Source of the DNA: Antedon mediterranea | Lineage: Eukaryota > Echinodermata > Crinoidea > Comatulida > Antedonidae | Assembly: GCF_964355755.1 (NCBI RefSeq) | Contig: NC_092672.1 | Span: forward strand, 684,001 to 744,000 | Length of the DNA stretch: 60,000 nt | Direction of reading: 5' to 3' | Shown here: positions 1-11,765 of the stretch, piece by piece | Layout: each line of letters starts with the position of its first letter | How positions within the stretch are numbered: the first letter of the stretch is position 1 | Notes under the pieces: model-generated | Told to the model about the DNA's origin: nothing | The model's input: only the letters and a program-made list of their open reading frames with translations | The model's database searches: none | Position numbers and translations under genes: made by a program

Positions 1-519
1 AACTTTGACTGGAAGTCAAAGTTATTTTTAAACCAAAAAACGTCTGTATTTCAGTTAAATGATTTTTTTTTTCGACTAATTTTTGGTGAAAGTTAATAAC
101 TATTATGATACTTCAAAATGACCCACTTTTTTTCGAAATCTTTTTATTTTTATTTTTTTGGAATTTGACAAAGGGACAATACATCTTTAAAGAAATACTT
201 TTATATTAATATAACACTGTGTAAATTTACATGCAGACTAGGCCTAGAGAGGAACTCTAAATTGCCACCTGGTCACCTAAATTTAAATTATCGTTTAAGA
301 TGAGGAAATCTGTGAGAATGATAAAAAGGACCAGTGCAGTGGTGTAATGGTTTCGATTTTGCTGTGATTATACATTTTATTTTCATCGTCAAAATCAGTT
401 TCAAGTATAATTAGCCAATTTGATTACAATGTTGTCGATCGATTATTGCGATTCGTTCCAATACTAGGCCTACATTAACATAGTTGATTGAATATTAATA
501 ATTATACCTTTCAACTTAC
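1..519 (-). other. Intron sequence of the left-edge gene
   Basis: This lies downstream of the donor at 519-518 in the minus-strand sense. It is AT-rich, with T and A homopolymers and no open frame or acceptor I could support. It is inferred to be the 5' part of that gene's first coding intron. Confidence 0.4.
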
Positions 520-891
520 TTTTGACCGACACTTGGGGTATTCATGATCTCCAGGCAAAACTTTAAAATTCAGTGGAACTCTATCTGGCCTTCTTCCGGA
601 TACAAACGAATCCCAAATATCTCGATGAATTGCGTTGTAAGTTATGTCTAATCCTGTAAGTACAACCAGTCCCATTGGACGGCATGTTAGTTCCGTTGGT
701 AGGCCCCCTGGTCCACGATTTGAGTATCCAGCCATAGCTGAGGAGCCTGTGATAGATGATGAGCCTGTAGCAGCAGAAGATGGCAGGCTCAACTCCGACG
801 ACCCATCGGCCGAGTTCACAGACGTGCCAGATGGAGACAGAGCAGGCTGTAATTGACCTGGGACTGACGTTGGGCCTGCTGGAACACTCAT
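520..891 (-). CDS. First coding exon of an unrecognised gene (continues off the left edge)
   Basis: The exon encodes 124 residues from ATG at 891-889 to a consensus splice donor (AAA|GTAAGT) just below 520; reading on past the donor gives a stop two codons later, so splicing is expected. The first ~65 residues are low complexity, rich in Ser, Gly and Pro, and look disordered. The last ~55 residues look like folded, conserved protein, with stretches such as [19 protein letters not shown] and [17 protein letters not shown]. The start has A at -3 (AAAATGA), and no other in-frame ATG would suit better. I cannot name the family. Downstream exons lie outside the window at lower coordinates. The opposite-strand frames of this segment are shadows. 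Confidence 0.6.
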
Positions 892-899
892 TTTTACGA

Positions 900-945
900 C
901 CTTATTATAGGCCTAGCCTAGGCCTAGGCCTAGCCTTTATTTATA
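900..945. repeat. AGGCCTA/CTAG palindromic cluster upstream of the left gene
   Basis: Overlapping copies of the palindrome TAGGCCTA lie just upstream of the left gene's start codon. The same word recurs singly across the window and again densely at 56.8 kb near MED21 exon 1. Confidence 0.5.
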
Positions 946-1142
946 ATATTTTAGCAGCAGAAGATCCACTCTAATTAGGCCTATTATACTTCGTTTAATA
1001 CTACATGAACCTGACTTTGCAATATAAGTTTACACAATTGCCGTAGGGTTAGAAAAGTGCAATAACGCAAGAAATAATCTTGTTAGGTTGGGTTCTTCCG
1101 CCGTCAAAAAACACTAAAATCATAATATATTTTGAGGTAGGG

Positions 1143-1554
1143 CCAAAGAACTTATAACACAAGAATCTCCTGTTCGTCCGAAGCGCGTAACAATTTCGAA
1201 AGGCATTGTGGGATAGAATAGAGCTATGGGTGGCGCCATTGTGAGCCATGGAGTAGGGCGCCCGCATCAAATTAGAAAGTCAAAATCATAGAGGGGATCT
1301 GCTAATGCTCTAGGGGGGATAGAGTAATTGACTGAGGAGTAGGGCGCCCGCATCAAATTAGAAAGTCAAAATCATAGAGGGGATCTGCTAATACTCTAGG
1401 GGGGGTAGAGTAATTGACTTCCTAGTTTGGAGGGGGCGCTGCTCCATGCTGTGAAATGGCGTCGCCCAGTTTGACCTTTTAACCCTGTACTTCCGATACT
1501 GTGTTTAGAATGCAAATTGAAGAACAGGAGATTCTTGTGTTATAAGTTCTTTGG
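1143..1554. mobile_element. Probable non-autonomous element with 33-bp inverted repeats
   Basis: The 33 bases at 1143-1175 are the exact reverse complement of 1522-1554; the arm includes CTTATAACACAAGAATCTCC. The ~410-bp segment between them has an internal 86-bp tandem duplication. No coding capacity is seen. Perfect arms suggest a young MITE or foldback element; target-site duplication is unclear. Confidence 0.5.
1250..1419. repeat. 86-bp tandem duplication, two copies
   Basis: A block starting GGAGTAGGGCGCCCGCATC at 1250 recurs at 1336 with only a few differences. It is internal to the inverted-repeat element at 1143-1554. Confidence 0.85.
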
Positions 1555-1667
1555 TAGGGCCTATTCAGAGCGTCATTTCGACCGCCGATCGAGCATTCTC
1601 TACTTCTACGGAGCGCCATTTATGCCTTTATTTACTTCCGAAATAGAAATAGTACTACGGTAATGGT

Positions 1668-2338
1668 TCAGTGGACCAAATTTAGCACCAGTGGAGCACA
1701 GGGATATAAAATAGAAATAAGTCACTAATTTTAATATCTTTTCGTATGTTAATACACTGTGCTCAAGTGGACCCAATTTGGAGCCAGTGGAGCACAATAT
1801 AAATAGAAACAAGTCATTGAATGTTAATATCTTTTCGTATGCTAATACACTGTGCTCAAGTGGACACAATTTGGAGCCAGAGTGGAGCACAGTGATATAA
1901 AATAGAAAAAAGTCACTAATTTTAATATCGTTTCGTATGTTATTACATTGTGCTCATGTTGACCCAATTTGGAGCCGGGGGAGCATAGTGATATAAAATA
2001 GAAATAAGTCACTGAATGTTAATATCTTTTCATATGTGAATACACACTGTGCTCAAGTGGACCCAATTTGGAGCCAGGGGAGCACAGTGATATAAAATAG
2101 AAATAAGTCACTGAATTTTAATATCTTTTCGTATTTTAATGTACAATGTACTCAAGTGTACCCAATTTGGCACCAGGCGAGCACAGTGGTATAAAATAGA
2201 AATAATTCACGGAATTTTAATATCTTTTCGTATGTTAATACACTGTGCTCAAGTGGACCCAACTTGGAGCCAGTGGAGCACAGTGATATAAAATAGAAAT
2301 AAGTCACTGCATTTTAATATCTTTTCGTATTAAGCATA
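1668..2338. repeat. Minisatellite, ~95-bp unit, about 7 copies
   Basis: Each unit contains GTGCTCAAGTGGACCCAA, then GGAGC(C)AG...GGAGCACAGTGATATAAAATAG, then a TTTTAATATCTTTTCGTATG segment. Open frames on the minus strand here come from the repeat and not from a gene. Confidence 0.85.
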
Positions 2339-2670
2339 TTTGAATACCTACCGGTATGGTACCATCATGTTCGACCAATACCGTGACATGGTGGGGTAGT
2401 GAAGACTCTTATATATCATGTTTCAAAATACTATAGGTGTCATTTCTGGGGACCTTGTAGCTATTTTAAACAGTTTGGTAAGCCCTGCGCTGTTATGCAA
2501 ATGAGTTTGTGCAGGTGTAATGGGAAAGATGGTATTGTTAGTCCTACGCGGTGAACACGCCACAAAATTAAATTTAAAAGTTAAATTTTGATTTTGTTAA
2601 TCTTTATTAGAAATTCAAATCATGTAAAGATACAATTTTCCGGGCGGGAATCTAGAAACTCCCCTCCTTT

Positions 2671-2865
2671 AGTTTAGTGATATAAAATAGAAATAAGCCA
2701 CTGAATTTTAATATCTTTTCGTATGTTAATACACACTGTGCTCAAGTGGACCCAATTTGGTACCAGGGAAGCACATTGATATAAAATAGAAATAAGTCAC
2801 TTTTCGTATAAGCATATTTGAATACCTACCGGTATGGTACCATGCATGTTCGACAATACAGTGTC
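2671..2865. repeat. Displaced fragment of the ~95-bp minisatellite
   Basis: About 1.3 units of the 1668-2338 repeat reappear after a ~330-bp unrelated interruption. They are followed by a second copy of the ATTTGAATACCTACCGGTAT flank also seen at 2338, so array edge and flank were duplicated together. Confidence 0.7.
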
Positions 2866-2886
2866 ACATATCTCTATTTAAAAAAA

Positions 2887-2975
2887 AAAAAAAATAAATA
2901 AAATATCCGTCGAGGTTCAAACCCCAGCTGATAGCGCTCAAAACTGAGCATCACCCGTTACGCCACCAAGTACAT
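2887..2975 (-). mobile_element. tRNA-derived SINE head (minus strand)
   Basis: Read on the minus strand, this segment has an A-box-like GGTGGCGTAACGGGTG and a B-box-like GGTTTGAACC about 45 bases downstream, the internal RNA polymerase III promoter layout. It does not fold as an intact tRNA by eye, so I call it a SINE head. A long A-run sits at its lower-coordinate end, which fits the tail. Confidence 0.5.
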
Positions 2976-3065
2976 GACTGAAAAGCTGATAATAGTCTAT
3001 TTATACGCGTATTACGTAATTGATCATTACGTCATAAATATCCTATTAACCTTGCTAAAACCAAA

Positions 3066-3300
3066 ATGATCAGTTAGCTCAGTCTTCTGCACGTCCACAC
3101 GTATGTCGTGGGTTCGATTCCCACGCTGGTCGTGGGTTCGATTCCCACGCTGGTCGGTGGAATAGAGTTAAGGCTTTCCACCACACATCATGAGGCGACA
3201 ACATCAATGCATCTGGTGATGTGGAGGAAACGACCCCAAAAGGCTGTGGCAGGACCTTAGTGCTGAGGCAGGGAGAGCACATTTACCATCTTTTTTTTTT
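3066..3300 (+). mobile_element. tRNA-derived SINE with duplicated B box
   Basis: An A-box-like TTAGCTCAGT at ~3074 is followed by B-box GGTTCGATTCC at 3111 and again at 3135, because a 24-bp piece is tandemly duplicated. A ~150-bp body unrelated to tRNA follows, then a run of ten T at ~3291-3300. This matches a Pol III SINE with a short T-rich tail. The minus-strand frame over it (Arg/Pro-rich repeat) is not a gene. Confidence 0.65.
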
Positions 3301-3699
3301 GGCTCTCGCAAACTGCTTTGGTGGTTTAAATTTATGTTTAGCGCCCTCAATTTATTTTAATGTAAAAAAAAAGGAATTAATTCTCTTCGTTACAAAGTAA
3401 AAGTTGGAAAAGACAAAAAATGAGACAAGACAAAACAAAAGGGGTAAAGAAAGTTATTTATTTTTGTCTTTTGTTTATGACGTTGATTTTTACAAACATT
3501 TGTTGACATAAAATTTACAATATTTGGAACTAGGCCTAGAATTTGTTTGTATTCATGCAAAAAATAATGTGAAATTGAAAAGGAAAGAAGAAGAAGCGAA
3601 CAGGCCATTATTAATATTTTTACAGTCATCACTACAAACAAAAGTTTTCCAAATCATTCTCTAGGTGGCAGCATTTACTTTTCTCACTGTTACAATAAA

Positions 3700-3860
3700 A
3701 ATGGGAAGTGGGCGGAGCTTATGGATCACATGGCATCACAAAGTATTATGATTTTATACACAAGAAAACTGCTACACAGGAAGACGTTGGGTAGTACAGA
3801 GAAACAAGACTGATTGTTGTTGAGGAATTTAACAAAACAGTGAAAGAGGAATCATATAAG
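3700..3860 (+). promoter_or_regulatory. Possible promoter and non-coding 5' exon (candidate for CAMKK)
   Basis: A GC-box-like GGGCGG sits at ~3711. The ~140 bases after it lack a long frame and end in a good donor, AAG|GTAGGT at 3860/3861. CAMKK coding exon 1 has a spliced 5' UTR whose upstream exon must lie somewhere before 20.9 kb on this strand, and this is one candidate. Linkage over 17 kb is inference only. Confidence 0.2.
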
Positions 3861-5285
3861 GTAGGTAATCTGCAGGCATTTTTATTAAATGTGTTTTTAA
3901 CAAATGCTACTTGTAGGTTAGCAAGATGTTGAGACCTGTTTAATTGAGTGTATGTATTATTTGTAATTTGTAAACATTGATTTTCAGATATTTTCCTGTT
4001 TTCACTTTTATAACACCACCTTTCTCTGCATAGTGGTAGTGTTATCCTCTATTTTAAACAACAGTTAGTACATAATGTTACCACACAATTTACATTGACT
4101 ACTGGCAAACCACTAATTATAGTTTACACTTGGCCTCACATTTCATTTTTACTATACTTAAAAATCAAAATCAAAGATATTTTATTTCATAATGTTGTAA
4201 ATGTGTAAACTTGTGAGAGAGATGCTGCACCTTAGCTAGAGATACTTGTATGTATATTTTGCTGTACAAATTGTAATTGGTAATGTTATTGCATCAGAAA
4301 GAGGCAGTAAAATTTAATGTAAGTGTAATTAGTAATCAAACAAAAATAAACTCGTGAAATTCTTGTCTGGTGTAAATTCTTTACAATATTTCATCATCCA
4401 ACTCTGTATAGTGTTTTTCTGGAAAAAAATTCAGTTGATGAAGGGAAAAATTTATATGTGGGTTGAAGTTGAACTGCTAATTGTTGCATTACTCCTCAAT
4501 CATTTAATGATTAATTCTCCAAAACATTAACTCTTCCTGTCGCCGGTGTTTAGGGTAAAAAACAGAGAATTGCGCCACACCCCTTCCTGGCAAGCCCCTA
4601 CACACACCACCACTGATGGAAACTTGCAGGTACCTTAACGGTGATGCAAAATATGTTGCGATTTGGAAATATTTGACCTTTTGAGGATGAGGGTGCACCC
4701 TCTTACTGTATATTATTTATACTAATAAATAAATTTTGTTAGGGTTTAGCTGAAAAATAGATCTTAAACATAAATATCTTCCAATGCCGATTCAAATGGG
4801 TACTGCTAGGGGTGCATGCCTCCCTCTGCCCCACCCCTTTTTAACTACTTTTTTTATTTTATTTTAATATACCTGTTAATGTTCCCTTTAATAAAATCCT
4901 GATTCTGCCCCTGGTTTGTTTTATTATAAAAACCTTTTTATTATTCATTGCATTAATTGCACTAGAAACAAAATTGATGATCCAATTTCCAATATCGTCA
5001 TGAATATACAACACGAACAAAAAAAGAAAATTGATTTTTGAACGAACATGTCAATGAAAAAATCAATTGTTGTTGGACGTAACAAAGATTAGTTACTATG
5101 AACACAAGGCCTTGTCTACTCATCATTTCCGTCATTATTCATACAAAGCCACCACGACACTTTAGTGCGCGAATAATTATTCCGTTTTTTGAATATTCAC
5201 GATTTTGATTGATCATTTAATACATTCAGTGGATAATGCTTGTGGTGTCTTCATCCCCACATTTATCTAAAATGAAATTATGAAC
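3861..5285. other. Non-coding stretch, nothing recognised
   Basis: AT-rich sequence with scattered homopolymers. The 64-codon minus-strand frame at 4504-4698 has no domain or splice context. No repeat or RNA gene was identified. Confidence 0.4.
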
Positions 5286-5287
5286 TA

Positions 5288-5430
5288 AAGCTCTGTCTAC
5301 ACTATCAAACTTTTTATGTGACAACAATATGTGATGTGCCCATATATGGACATGATGATGTCATATCACTACCATATTTGGGCACATCATACTTTTTTGT
5401 CAAACTAGTTTGATAGTGTAGACAGAGCTT
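5288..5430. mobile_element. MITE, AGCTCTGTCTACAC family, complete copy
   Basis: Terminal inverted repeats begin AAGCTCTGTCTACACTATCA and end with the reverse complement. TA dinucleotides flank both sides (5286-5287, 5431-5432). The interior holds one CATATTTGGGCACATCA unit and a CCATATATGGACATGATG segment. TA target sites point to a Tc1/mariner-type helper; no transposase is encoded. Confidence 0.8.
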
Positions 5431-5432
5431 TA

Positions 5433-6935
5433 CTTTCTAATATTTCTTACAGAACATTAATATTTATGTTAGTGCTCGTGTGTTTAAATATCCTGGATCC
5501 GCCGCCGTCAAGATGTGATAGAAAAAAGTATAATGATAAAAATATTAAATATTGACTTAGCAACTCTGGCATATCTGCCAAAAATCTGATGATATAAATA
5601 AATATGATGATATAAAATATTATTTTTCACACTTTTGTTTTTCCTCTATGAAGATGTAAAAAAAAAACAAGTGAAACCGTGTCAATAACCTGGATGAGGT
5701 CAAGGCCCTTGGTGACAACTGACATAATGTACCTTGTTTGTTTACTTTTGTTTGTTTACATTTTTATGAGTCCATTGACACTGTAGTACAAGGACACAGC
5801 TGATTCCAGGTCAACCATTGCAGGCCACTTATAAATGTATTCTGAAATGGTCTTCAAAAATAAAATACAACAAAAGGCAACCATTGCAGGCCACTTATAC
5901 AATATATTCTGAAATGGTTTTCTAAAGTATTAAAATTCAAAGTAATATTAATTTCAATTCAAGTAAAATAAAAATAATTTATTTCGGTAACGCCAAAAAC
6001 AAGCTCAGCCAAAGCGACCAAAAAAAAATGCGTCAAAATTGTCACAACATGGCTGTGTTTATGAATTAATTAGTATCAATTAGGGTCAATCAAAAAATTG
6101 TTACAAACCACACTTTAACCTGATTGAGCTTGCTTTGAATAAATAGAAATGTATACATGACATATGAAAGGTACACTGTATAGCTTTTTTTGTAAACAAG
6201 GGTCACCATAATTACAATGTACTGTAGTTTTTATTTTATTTACAATATTTAACACTGTATTTGATTTTTATAATACCCTCACGTTTCATCAAAGCTATTG
6301 CTTCTTCTGATAAAATAATGCTGCTGTTTTTATTATTAATTAAATTAGCGATATTTTTTTTGGTAGAATACAAAATATATTAAAGAAAAGATTTTTGTGA
6401 AATAAAATGAATCTAGGGTGAGAATAGAATGGTACTGTAGGTTATGTCAACAATGGTTCTTTTTAAGGTCAAGGTTAGGTTCTTATTTAGTGTGTTTTGT
6501 TATGAGTTGGTCTACGTGTCAAACTGCTTGTGCAGCAGGCTATGTCCTCATACAATGGCAGTTATTCACATCTGTAGTGTGGACAGGTTGTTATAAGCTG
6601 TGGCTTATATCCTGTTTGGTAATTGAATCATGACTTGTTTTGGTATCACTCTCAGTTAAAATCAGCAGTATATTTGTTTACAATTATCCAATTGGTGCAT
6701 TCATGGGTTTTGCTAATATCAAAGCTAAATCAGCACTTGTCACTAAGTTTTAGTAACTTTAAATAGTACAGTACAGTACTTTGTCTGGCAAACACAATAC
6801 CTGAGGTAGGTAGGTACATTTCTTCTTTTTCTTCGCTTAACATTACTTATTATTTTTATTAGGAAAGCTAATCAAGTTTTCCAGTGCAATCGATTAAAAG
6901 ATTTAGAGACTTTTAGATTCTTTAAATGGCCCGCT
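5433..6935. other. Non-coding stretch with a short diverged duplication
   Basis: The only structure noted is a ~60-bp direct repeat (AACCATTGCAGGCCACTTAT) at ~5812 and ~5878. The plus-strand 71-codon frame at 6418-6633 shows no conserved character. Confidence 0.4.
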
Positions 6936-7820
6936 TTAGAATGGCACTCAGGCCCAGCACCTTTCTCTAGAATGGCACTCAGGCCCTGCACCTCTCTCTA
7001 AAATGGCACTCAGGCCCTGCACCTCTCTCTAAAATGGCACTCAGGCCCTGCACCTTTCTCTAGAATGGCACTCAGGCCCTGCACCTTTCTCTAGAATGGC
7101 CTTCGGGCCCTGCACCTCTCTCTAGAATGGCACTCGGGCCCTGCACCTCTCTCTAGAATGGCGCTCGGGCCCTGCACCTCTCTCTAAAATGGCACTCGGG
7201 CCCTGCACCTCTCTCTAAAATGGCACTCAGGCCCTGCACCTTTCTCTAAAATGGCACTCAGGCCCTGCACCTTTCTCTAGAAGGGCACTCAGGCCCTGCA
7301 CCTCTCTCTAGAATGGCACTCAGGCCCTGCATCTTTCTCTACTAGGATGGCACTCAGGCCCTGCACCTCTCTCTAGAATGGCACTCAGGCCCTGCATCTT
7401 TCTCTAGGATGGCACTCAGGCCCTGCACCTTTCTCTAGAATGGCACTCAGGCCCTGCACCTTTCTCTAGAATGGCCTTCGGGCCCTGCACCTCTCTCTAG
7501 AATGGCACTCGGGCCCTGCACCTCTCTCTAGAATGGCGCTCGGGCCCTGCACCTCTCTCTAAAATGGCACTCGGGCCCTGCACCTCTCTCTAAAATGGCA
7601 CTCAGGCCCTGCACCTTTCTCTAAAATGGCACTCAGGCCCTGCACCTTTCTCTAGAAGGGCACTCAGGCCCTGCACCTCTCTCTAGAATGGCACTCAGGC
7701 CCTGCATCTTTCTCTACTAGGATGGCACTCAGGCCCTGCACCTCTCTCTAGAATGGCACTCAGGCCCTGCATCTTTCTCTAGGATGGCACTCAGGCCCTG
7801 CACCTTTCTCTAGAATGGCA
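6936..7820. repeat. Minisatellite, 31-bp unit, about 28 copies
   Basis: The unit reads AATGGCACTCAGGCCCTGCA then CCTCTCTCTAG, with TTTCTCTAG, CTCGGG and CCTTCG variants. Variant order repeats exactly at a 375-bp offset (a CCTTCG unit at 7091 and 7466; an ACTAGGATGG unit at 7341 and 7716), so a 12-unit block was duplicated. Confidence 0.9.
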
Positions 7821-9038
7821 AGAAGCTTTAAAAGAAATATGAATGCAGTGGAAAAACTGTGAAATACTGTGAATCTTGGATTCACTGATTGTTACTTGGC
7901 TGGTCTGTGATAACATAAGATGGACATTTGTCTCTCATCAAATCTAATTAGTTGACCTCTCACGTCCACCTTGAACTTGTGAAATTGCATTTTAAACTAC
8001 CTGCAGAAAAGGATTGATCACATTTTTAAATTTCAATATGAAATTGAAAGATGCTATTAAATTTGGCTTTAATATGAAACAAAAACATAATTGTGTAGGT
8101 CAGCTGAACAGTACCCTGAGCCTAAGCACTAACCTCATTTTTATGATACACACAAATAACAAATAAAATATAACAAGTTCAAGTTTATCATTTATTACAT
8201 TTTCAAGACTGTCCGACAGAAATGTTTTGACGCTACACAATTGTTCAACTTTTTATATCTATGTATTTTTATTGTTTTACTTTTAAATGTACAGCATACT
8301 GTAGAGAGCCAATTGAATAGTGCTTGGCAATCACCCGTATTTAAAAACGTTTTAGACCATTTTGAGCATTTCGACAAAACTTTTTCACACACTGCACCAT
8401 TGTCATGTATTATCTGTTGTTGTATATGCCGGAAAATTGAATAAAATAAAAAAAAAATTAAAAATAATATTTAAGTGATGACAATGACATAGGGTATTGT
8501 TTTCTTTTGGTCACAAAATGGTAAATTTGTCAGCCCAATAATTATCTGGTTTAAAGTAAGTACAGGTATTCTAATATTCCAACTTATTTTCAATCTCAGA
8601 ATAAATTCATTCTTCAAAGATTTTATTCCATATAATTAAACACTTTCTTTGCCCTTGGTTTCATCTTTATAACCTAATCAATATGACGACCTTAGCACTG
8701 ATAGGCTTGTAATCATTAGAGATTTACTGAAGGTGATGCTTGTTGTAGGTTTGATTATGTTTTCTCATTAGTAGATGAACTTGGAACTGATTGAAAATCA
8801 AGGGGAAATCCTCCTTCTCATTCTCAATAATAATCAATTTAGACACATTGAATTGTTGGAATAAGATTTCATAAGCAGTTTATGGTGTTGTCATCTGACC
8901 AATGGTGTTATTTATTACGGCATTTCCTGGTTTGAATTGAAACTATTATTATTGAAGCCCTCAATAAAATTCCAAAGCAAAAATGGTGTGTAATTTTTGT
9001 GTTTGAATGCAAATCACTTGTAATAAACTTTAAATGTA
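7821..9038. other. Non-coding stretch, nothing recognised
   Basis: AT-rich sequence. The overlapping 65-67 codon frames on both strands at 8195-8444 are chance opens without start context or conserved composition. Confidence 0.4.
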
Positions 9039-9081
9039 AAGCTCTGCCTACAGCTATCAAACTTCTTTTGACAAAAAAAAA
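9039..9081. mobile_element. Fragment of the AGCTCTGTCTACAC MITE
   Basis: One diverged terminus (AAAGCTCTGCCTACAGCTAT...CAAACTTCTTTTGACA) without a partner arm. Confidence 0.5.
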
Positions 9082-9733
9082 ATTATTTTCGTGCTGTAGC
9101 AAACATCCACCATATACCTACCATCTTTTTTCACTTGCTAGGGCGTCACTAGACATTTTATTACATTAGGTTAAACTACCTAACTACTGAAAAAAAGTCT
9201 ATATGTTTTTTATAGCAGAATGTTTCCAAATTTTGTATTTTAAGGGAAATTCAATTTTTTTGCACATATTTGATTTATGTACAATTAACCAGATATTATA
9301 TTTAAAATTCATGCCTGTGCCTGAACTGAACAGCAATTGTATTACATTAGAGAGCTTGTAAGCATAGCTAGATGCAGGTGCCCTTATTATTTTTATAGTT
9401 TAATATTTACTTTCATGACTTAATTGTGTTACTACTGTATTACATTCTTTCTGTAACGTATCTTGAGGAGTCGCAGCAATTTGTAATTGTCAGTTGTTGA
9501 ACAAGAATTTACGACGCGCATACTTTATTTGCAAATCTGCGATTATGGAAAATGATGCTGTAGTGTATTCAGTATCAAATAAATTAAATATATTGAATTT
9601 AGAAATAAATGCATTTCGACTTGAGATGTACGGGCTGCAAAGAGTTTTGCGTACATACTGTATATCAGGTAGCTACAGTATAAGCAATTTCCAAAGGAAC
9701 GCTGAGCGCTTAATTATTACACTTTGAATATTA

Positions 9734-9912
9734 AAGCTCTGTCTCTGTATACCATCAAAGTCAAATATGGTAGTGATGTGCCCAAATATGGTAGTGATGT
9801 GCCCAAATATGGTAGTTGATGTGCTTAAATATGGTAGTGATATGACATCATTATGTCCATATATGGGCACATCACATTTTTTTGTCGCATAAAGTTTGAT
9901 ATAGTGTAAACA
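9734..9912. mobile_element. MITE, AGCTCTGTCTACAC family, diverged copy
   Basis: The left terminus AAGCTCTGTCTCTGTATACC is preceded by TA. The interior has four consecutive TATGGTAGTGATGTGCCCAA-type units and the palindromic CCATATATGG. The right terminus (GTTTGATATAGTGTAAACA) is degraded. Confidence 0.7.
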
Positions 9913-11595
9913 ATACTAATAATAATAAAATGTATTTTAAGGATAGAGCTATCTTTCCTGCACTTTGTTGACAAGAAAATATGTACTTTATTAATAATGT
10001 TATGTTAAACCCGTTGTTGGAAATAAACATAATACTCTATTTATTTTACTGCTATCAATCCAAAACAAGTTCTTCACCAAGTGCTTAAAACCACTAATTT
10101 CTATACTTTTTTTTATCATAACTACTGAAATGAATTACATACATTTTATGGTTCTTTACACAAACCACAACAGAGTAAAGAAGTGATGTAATAAAATGAT
10201 TTAATGACATGAAACATTGTCTGACCAACATCTAATAATAGACCTATATGGCTATACAGTGATCACATGGGAAGCATGTTACTATTTTTATTTTTCAGTT
10301 CCTTCCTTGTTGCTATACATAGTGATAATGCAAGTTATTTGCCAAATGATCAACATAGCATGTTTATTTTTGTAAGATGTTGTCTGCTATATTCATTGTT
10401 TATATCCGATACTATATATTTAAAAATAGATAAATTCGAAACAAGCTTATTTGGTACTATTTATTGTGGTGATGCGTTATCATCTCCATTTCCTTATTGT
10501 TTGTGCTGGTTAGAGTGTGGCAAAACAGAAATTGCTTTAAATTATCCTACATTAAACAAACAATGATATTGTATGTTTCAGTCTAAAATCAATAAATATT
10601 ATTTTCCATACTTCCTATAATTACCAAGTGATTTGAAGAAAGTATGTGGACGCTAAATACTAAATTATTAGTTAAAAAAACTCCAAGTTGCAAGCCAACT
10701 ATTATACGCCTTGGGTATTTTATTAATTTATATTTTTAGCTGATTAGACTTCCTTAAAGAAAGAACAACATGTTTACATTACCATATTTGTAAAATCTAA
10801 TATGATTATTAAGCATATTAAGTAGTTAGTTTGGAATCAATTTTACAGCTTGTCAAAAACGGTTGGATTTGCACGTTCCAACTTTCAATATTTAATGACG
10901 TTCCGCTTCCTTTGAAACAACACAGTAAATATACAATAAACATGTTTCCGTGTTTGTCACACATAATTAACAAATTAATATCAGAATTATTTCTTTTTTA
11001 ATTAGAAACACAAATTAGTTTCGTTTACGGGATCTAGTCGATATAGTAGTATTACAGTACCTGTACCAGTTAATAAACAGAAATTAGTAAGAATTATAAT
11101 TTTCTGTAAAAAAACTTAAAATTGTCTTAATTAAAAAAAAAATGTAATGTACATTAATAATTATAATATTCTTTTCCCATAAACATTTTATTTTATTTTA
11201 GATGTTTGAACCCTAACCCTCCTTCCCTAATAGTTGAGGTGATATTTTACATTGGAAGCATGAAATTAATATCATTAAAAATATTTTTACGCACGAACCA
11301 CATGGTATTTGGCGATAATCCTGGGACATAGATTGCAGCTATACAGACTGCGCATACAATGTGTTGAAATGATTTCATTGTGACAATGAAGCCATTTGTT
11401 ATCTATTTAGTACTGTAGGCTTAGATTCTATTGTCAGTATCCATGGAAACACAATCACATAATAATAGTAATTATTGCTAAAATGTTTTCAAAACAAATT
11501 TATGCTTACTGGACAATCTATAAATTCCTTATAAAAGTGTCTCAATAGATTTTTTCATAAACATATTGCCCTTTATTTGTTCGATGCTCAATTGT
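9913..11595. other. Non-coding stretch; open frame 10267-10566 not accepted
   Basis: The longest frame here (99 codons, plus) begins in a hydrophobic stretch but has no upstream exon, domain or gene-like codon use, and sits in AT-rich DNA. I see no other structure. Confidence 0.4.
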
Positions 11596-11765
11596 TCCAT
11601 ACCACTAAGTGTATGGTCACTGCAGTGGAATTGGCAGTGCAGTGAGCGGTATGATCACTACAGTTGTATGGTCATTGCAGTGGTATGGTCACTACAGTGC
11701 ATACCACCGCAGTGACCATACCGGTATGGTCACTACTGTGGATTGGTCACTACAGTAAAGCTGTC
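11596..11765. repeat. Palindrome-rich tandem repeat (TATGGTCACTACAGTG)
   Basis: About eight diverged copies of TATGGTCACT(A/G)CAGTG in both orientations. CACTGCAGTG and ACCATACCGGTATGGT are themselves palindromic, so the region could form cruciforms. Confidence 0.7.

Noticed and set aside
3070-3160. Functional tRNA gene
   Set aside because: A and B boxes are present, but the acceptor and anticodon arms do not pair and the B box is duplicated, so it is a SINE.
10267-10566. 99-codon plus-strand frame beginning with a signal-peptide-like hydrophobic run
   Set aside because: AT-rich DNA yields such Phe/Leu-rich openings by chance. There is no domain, no upstream exon and no convincing promoter.
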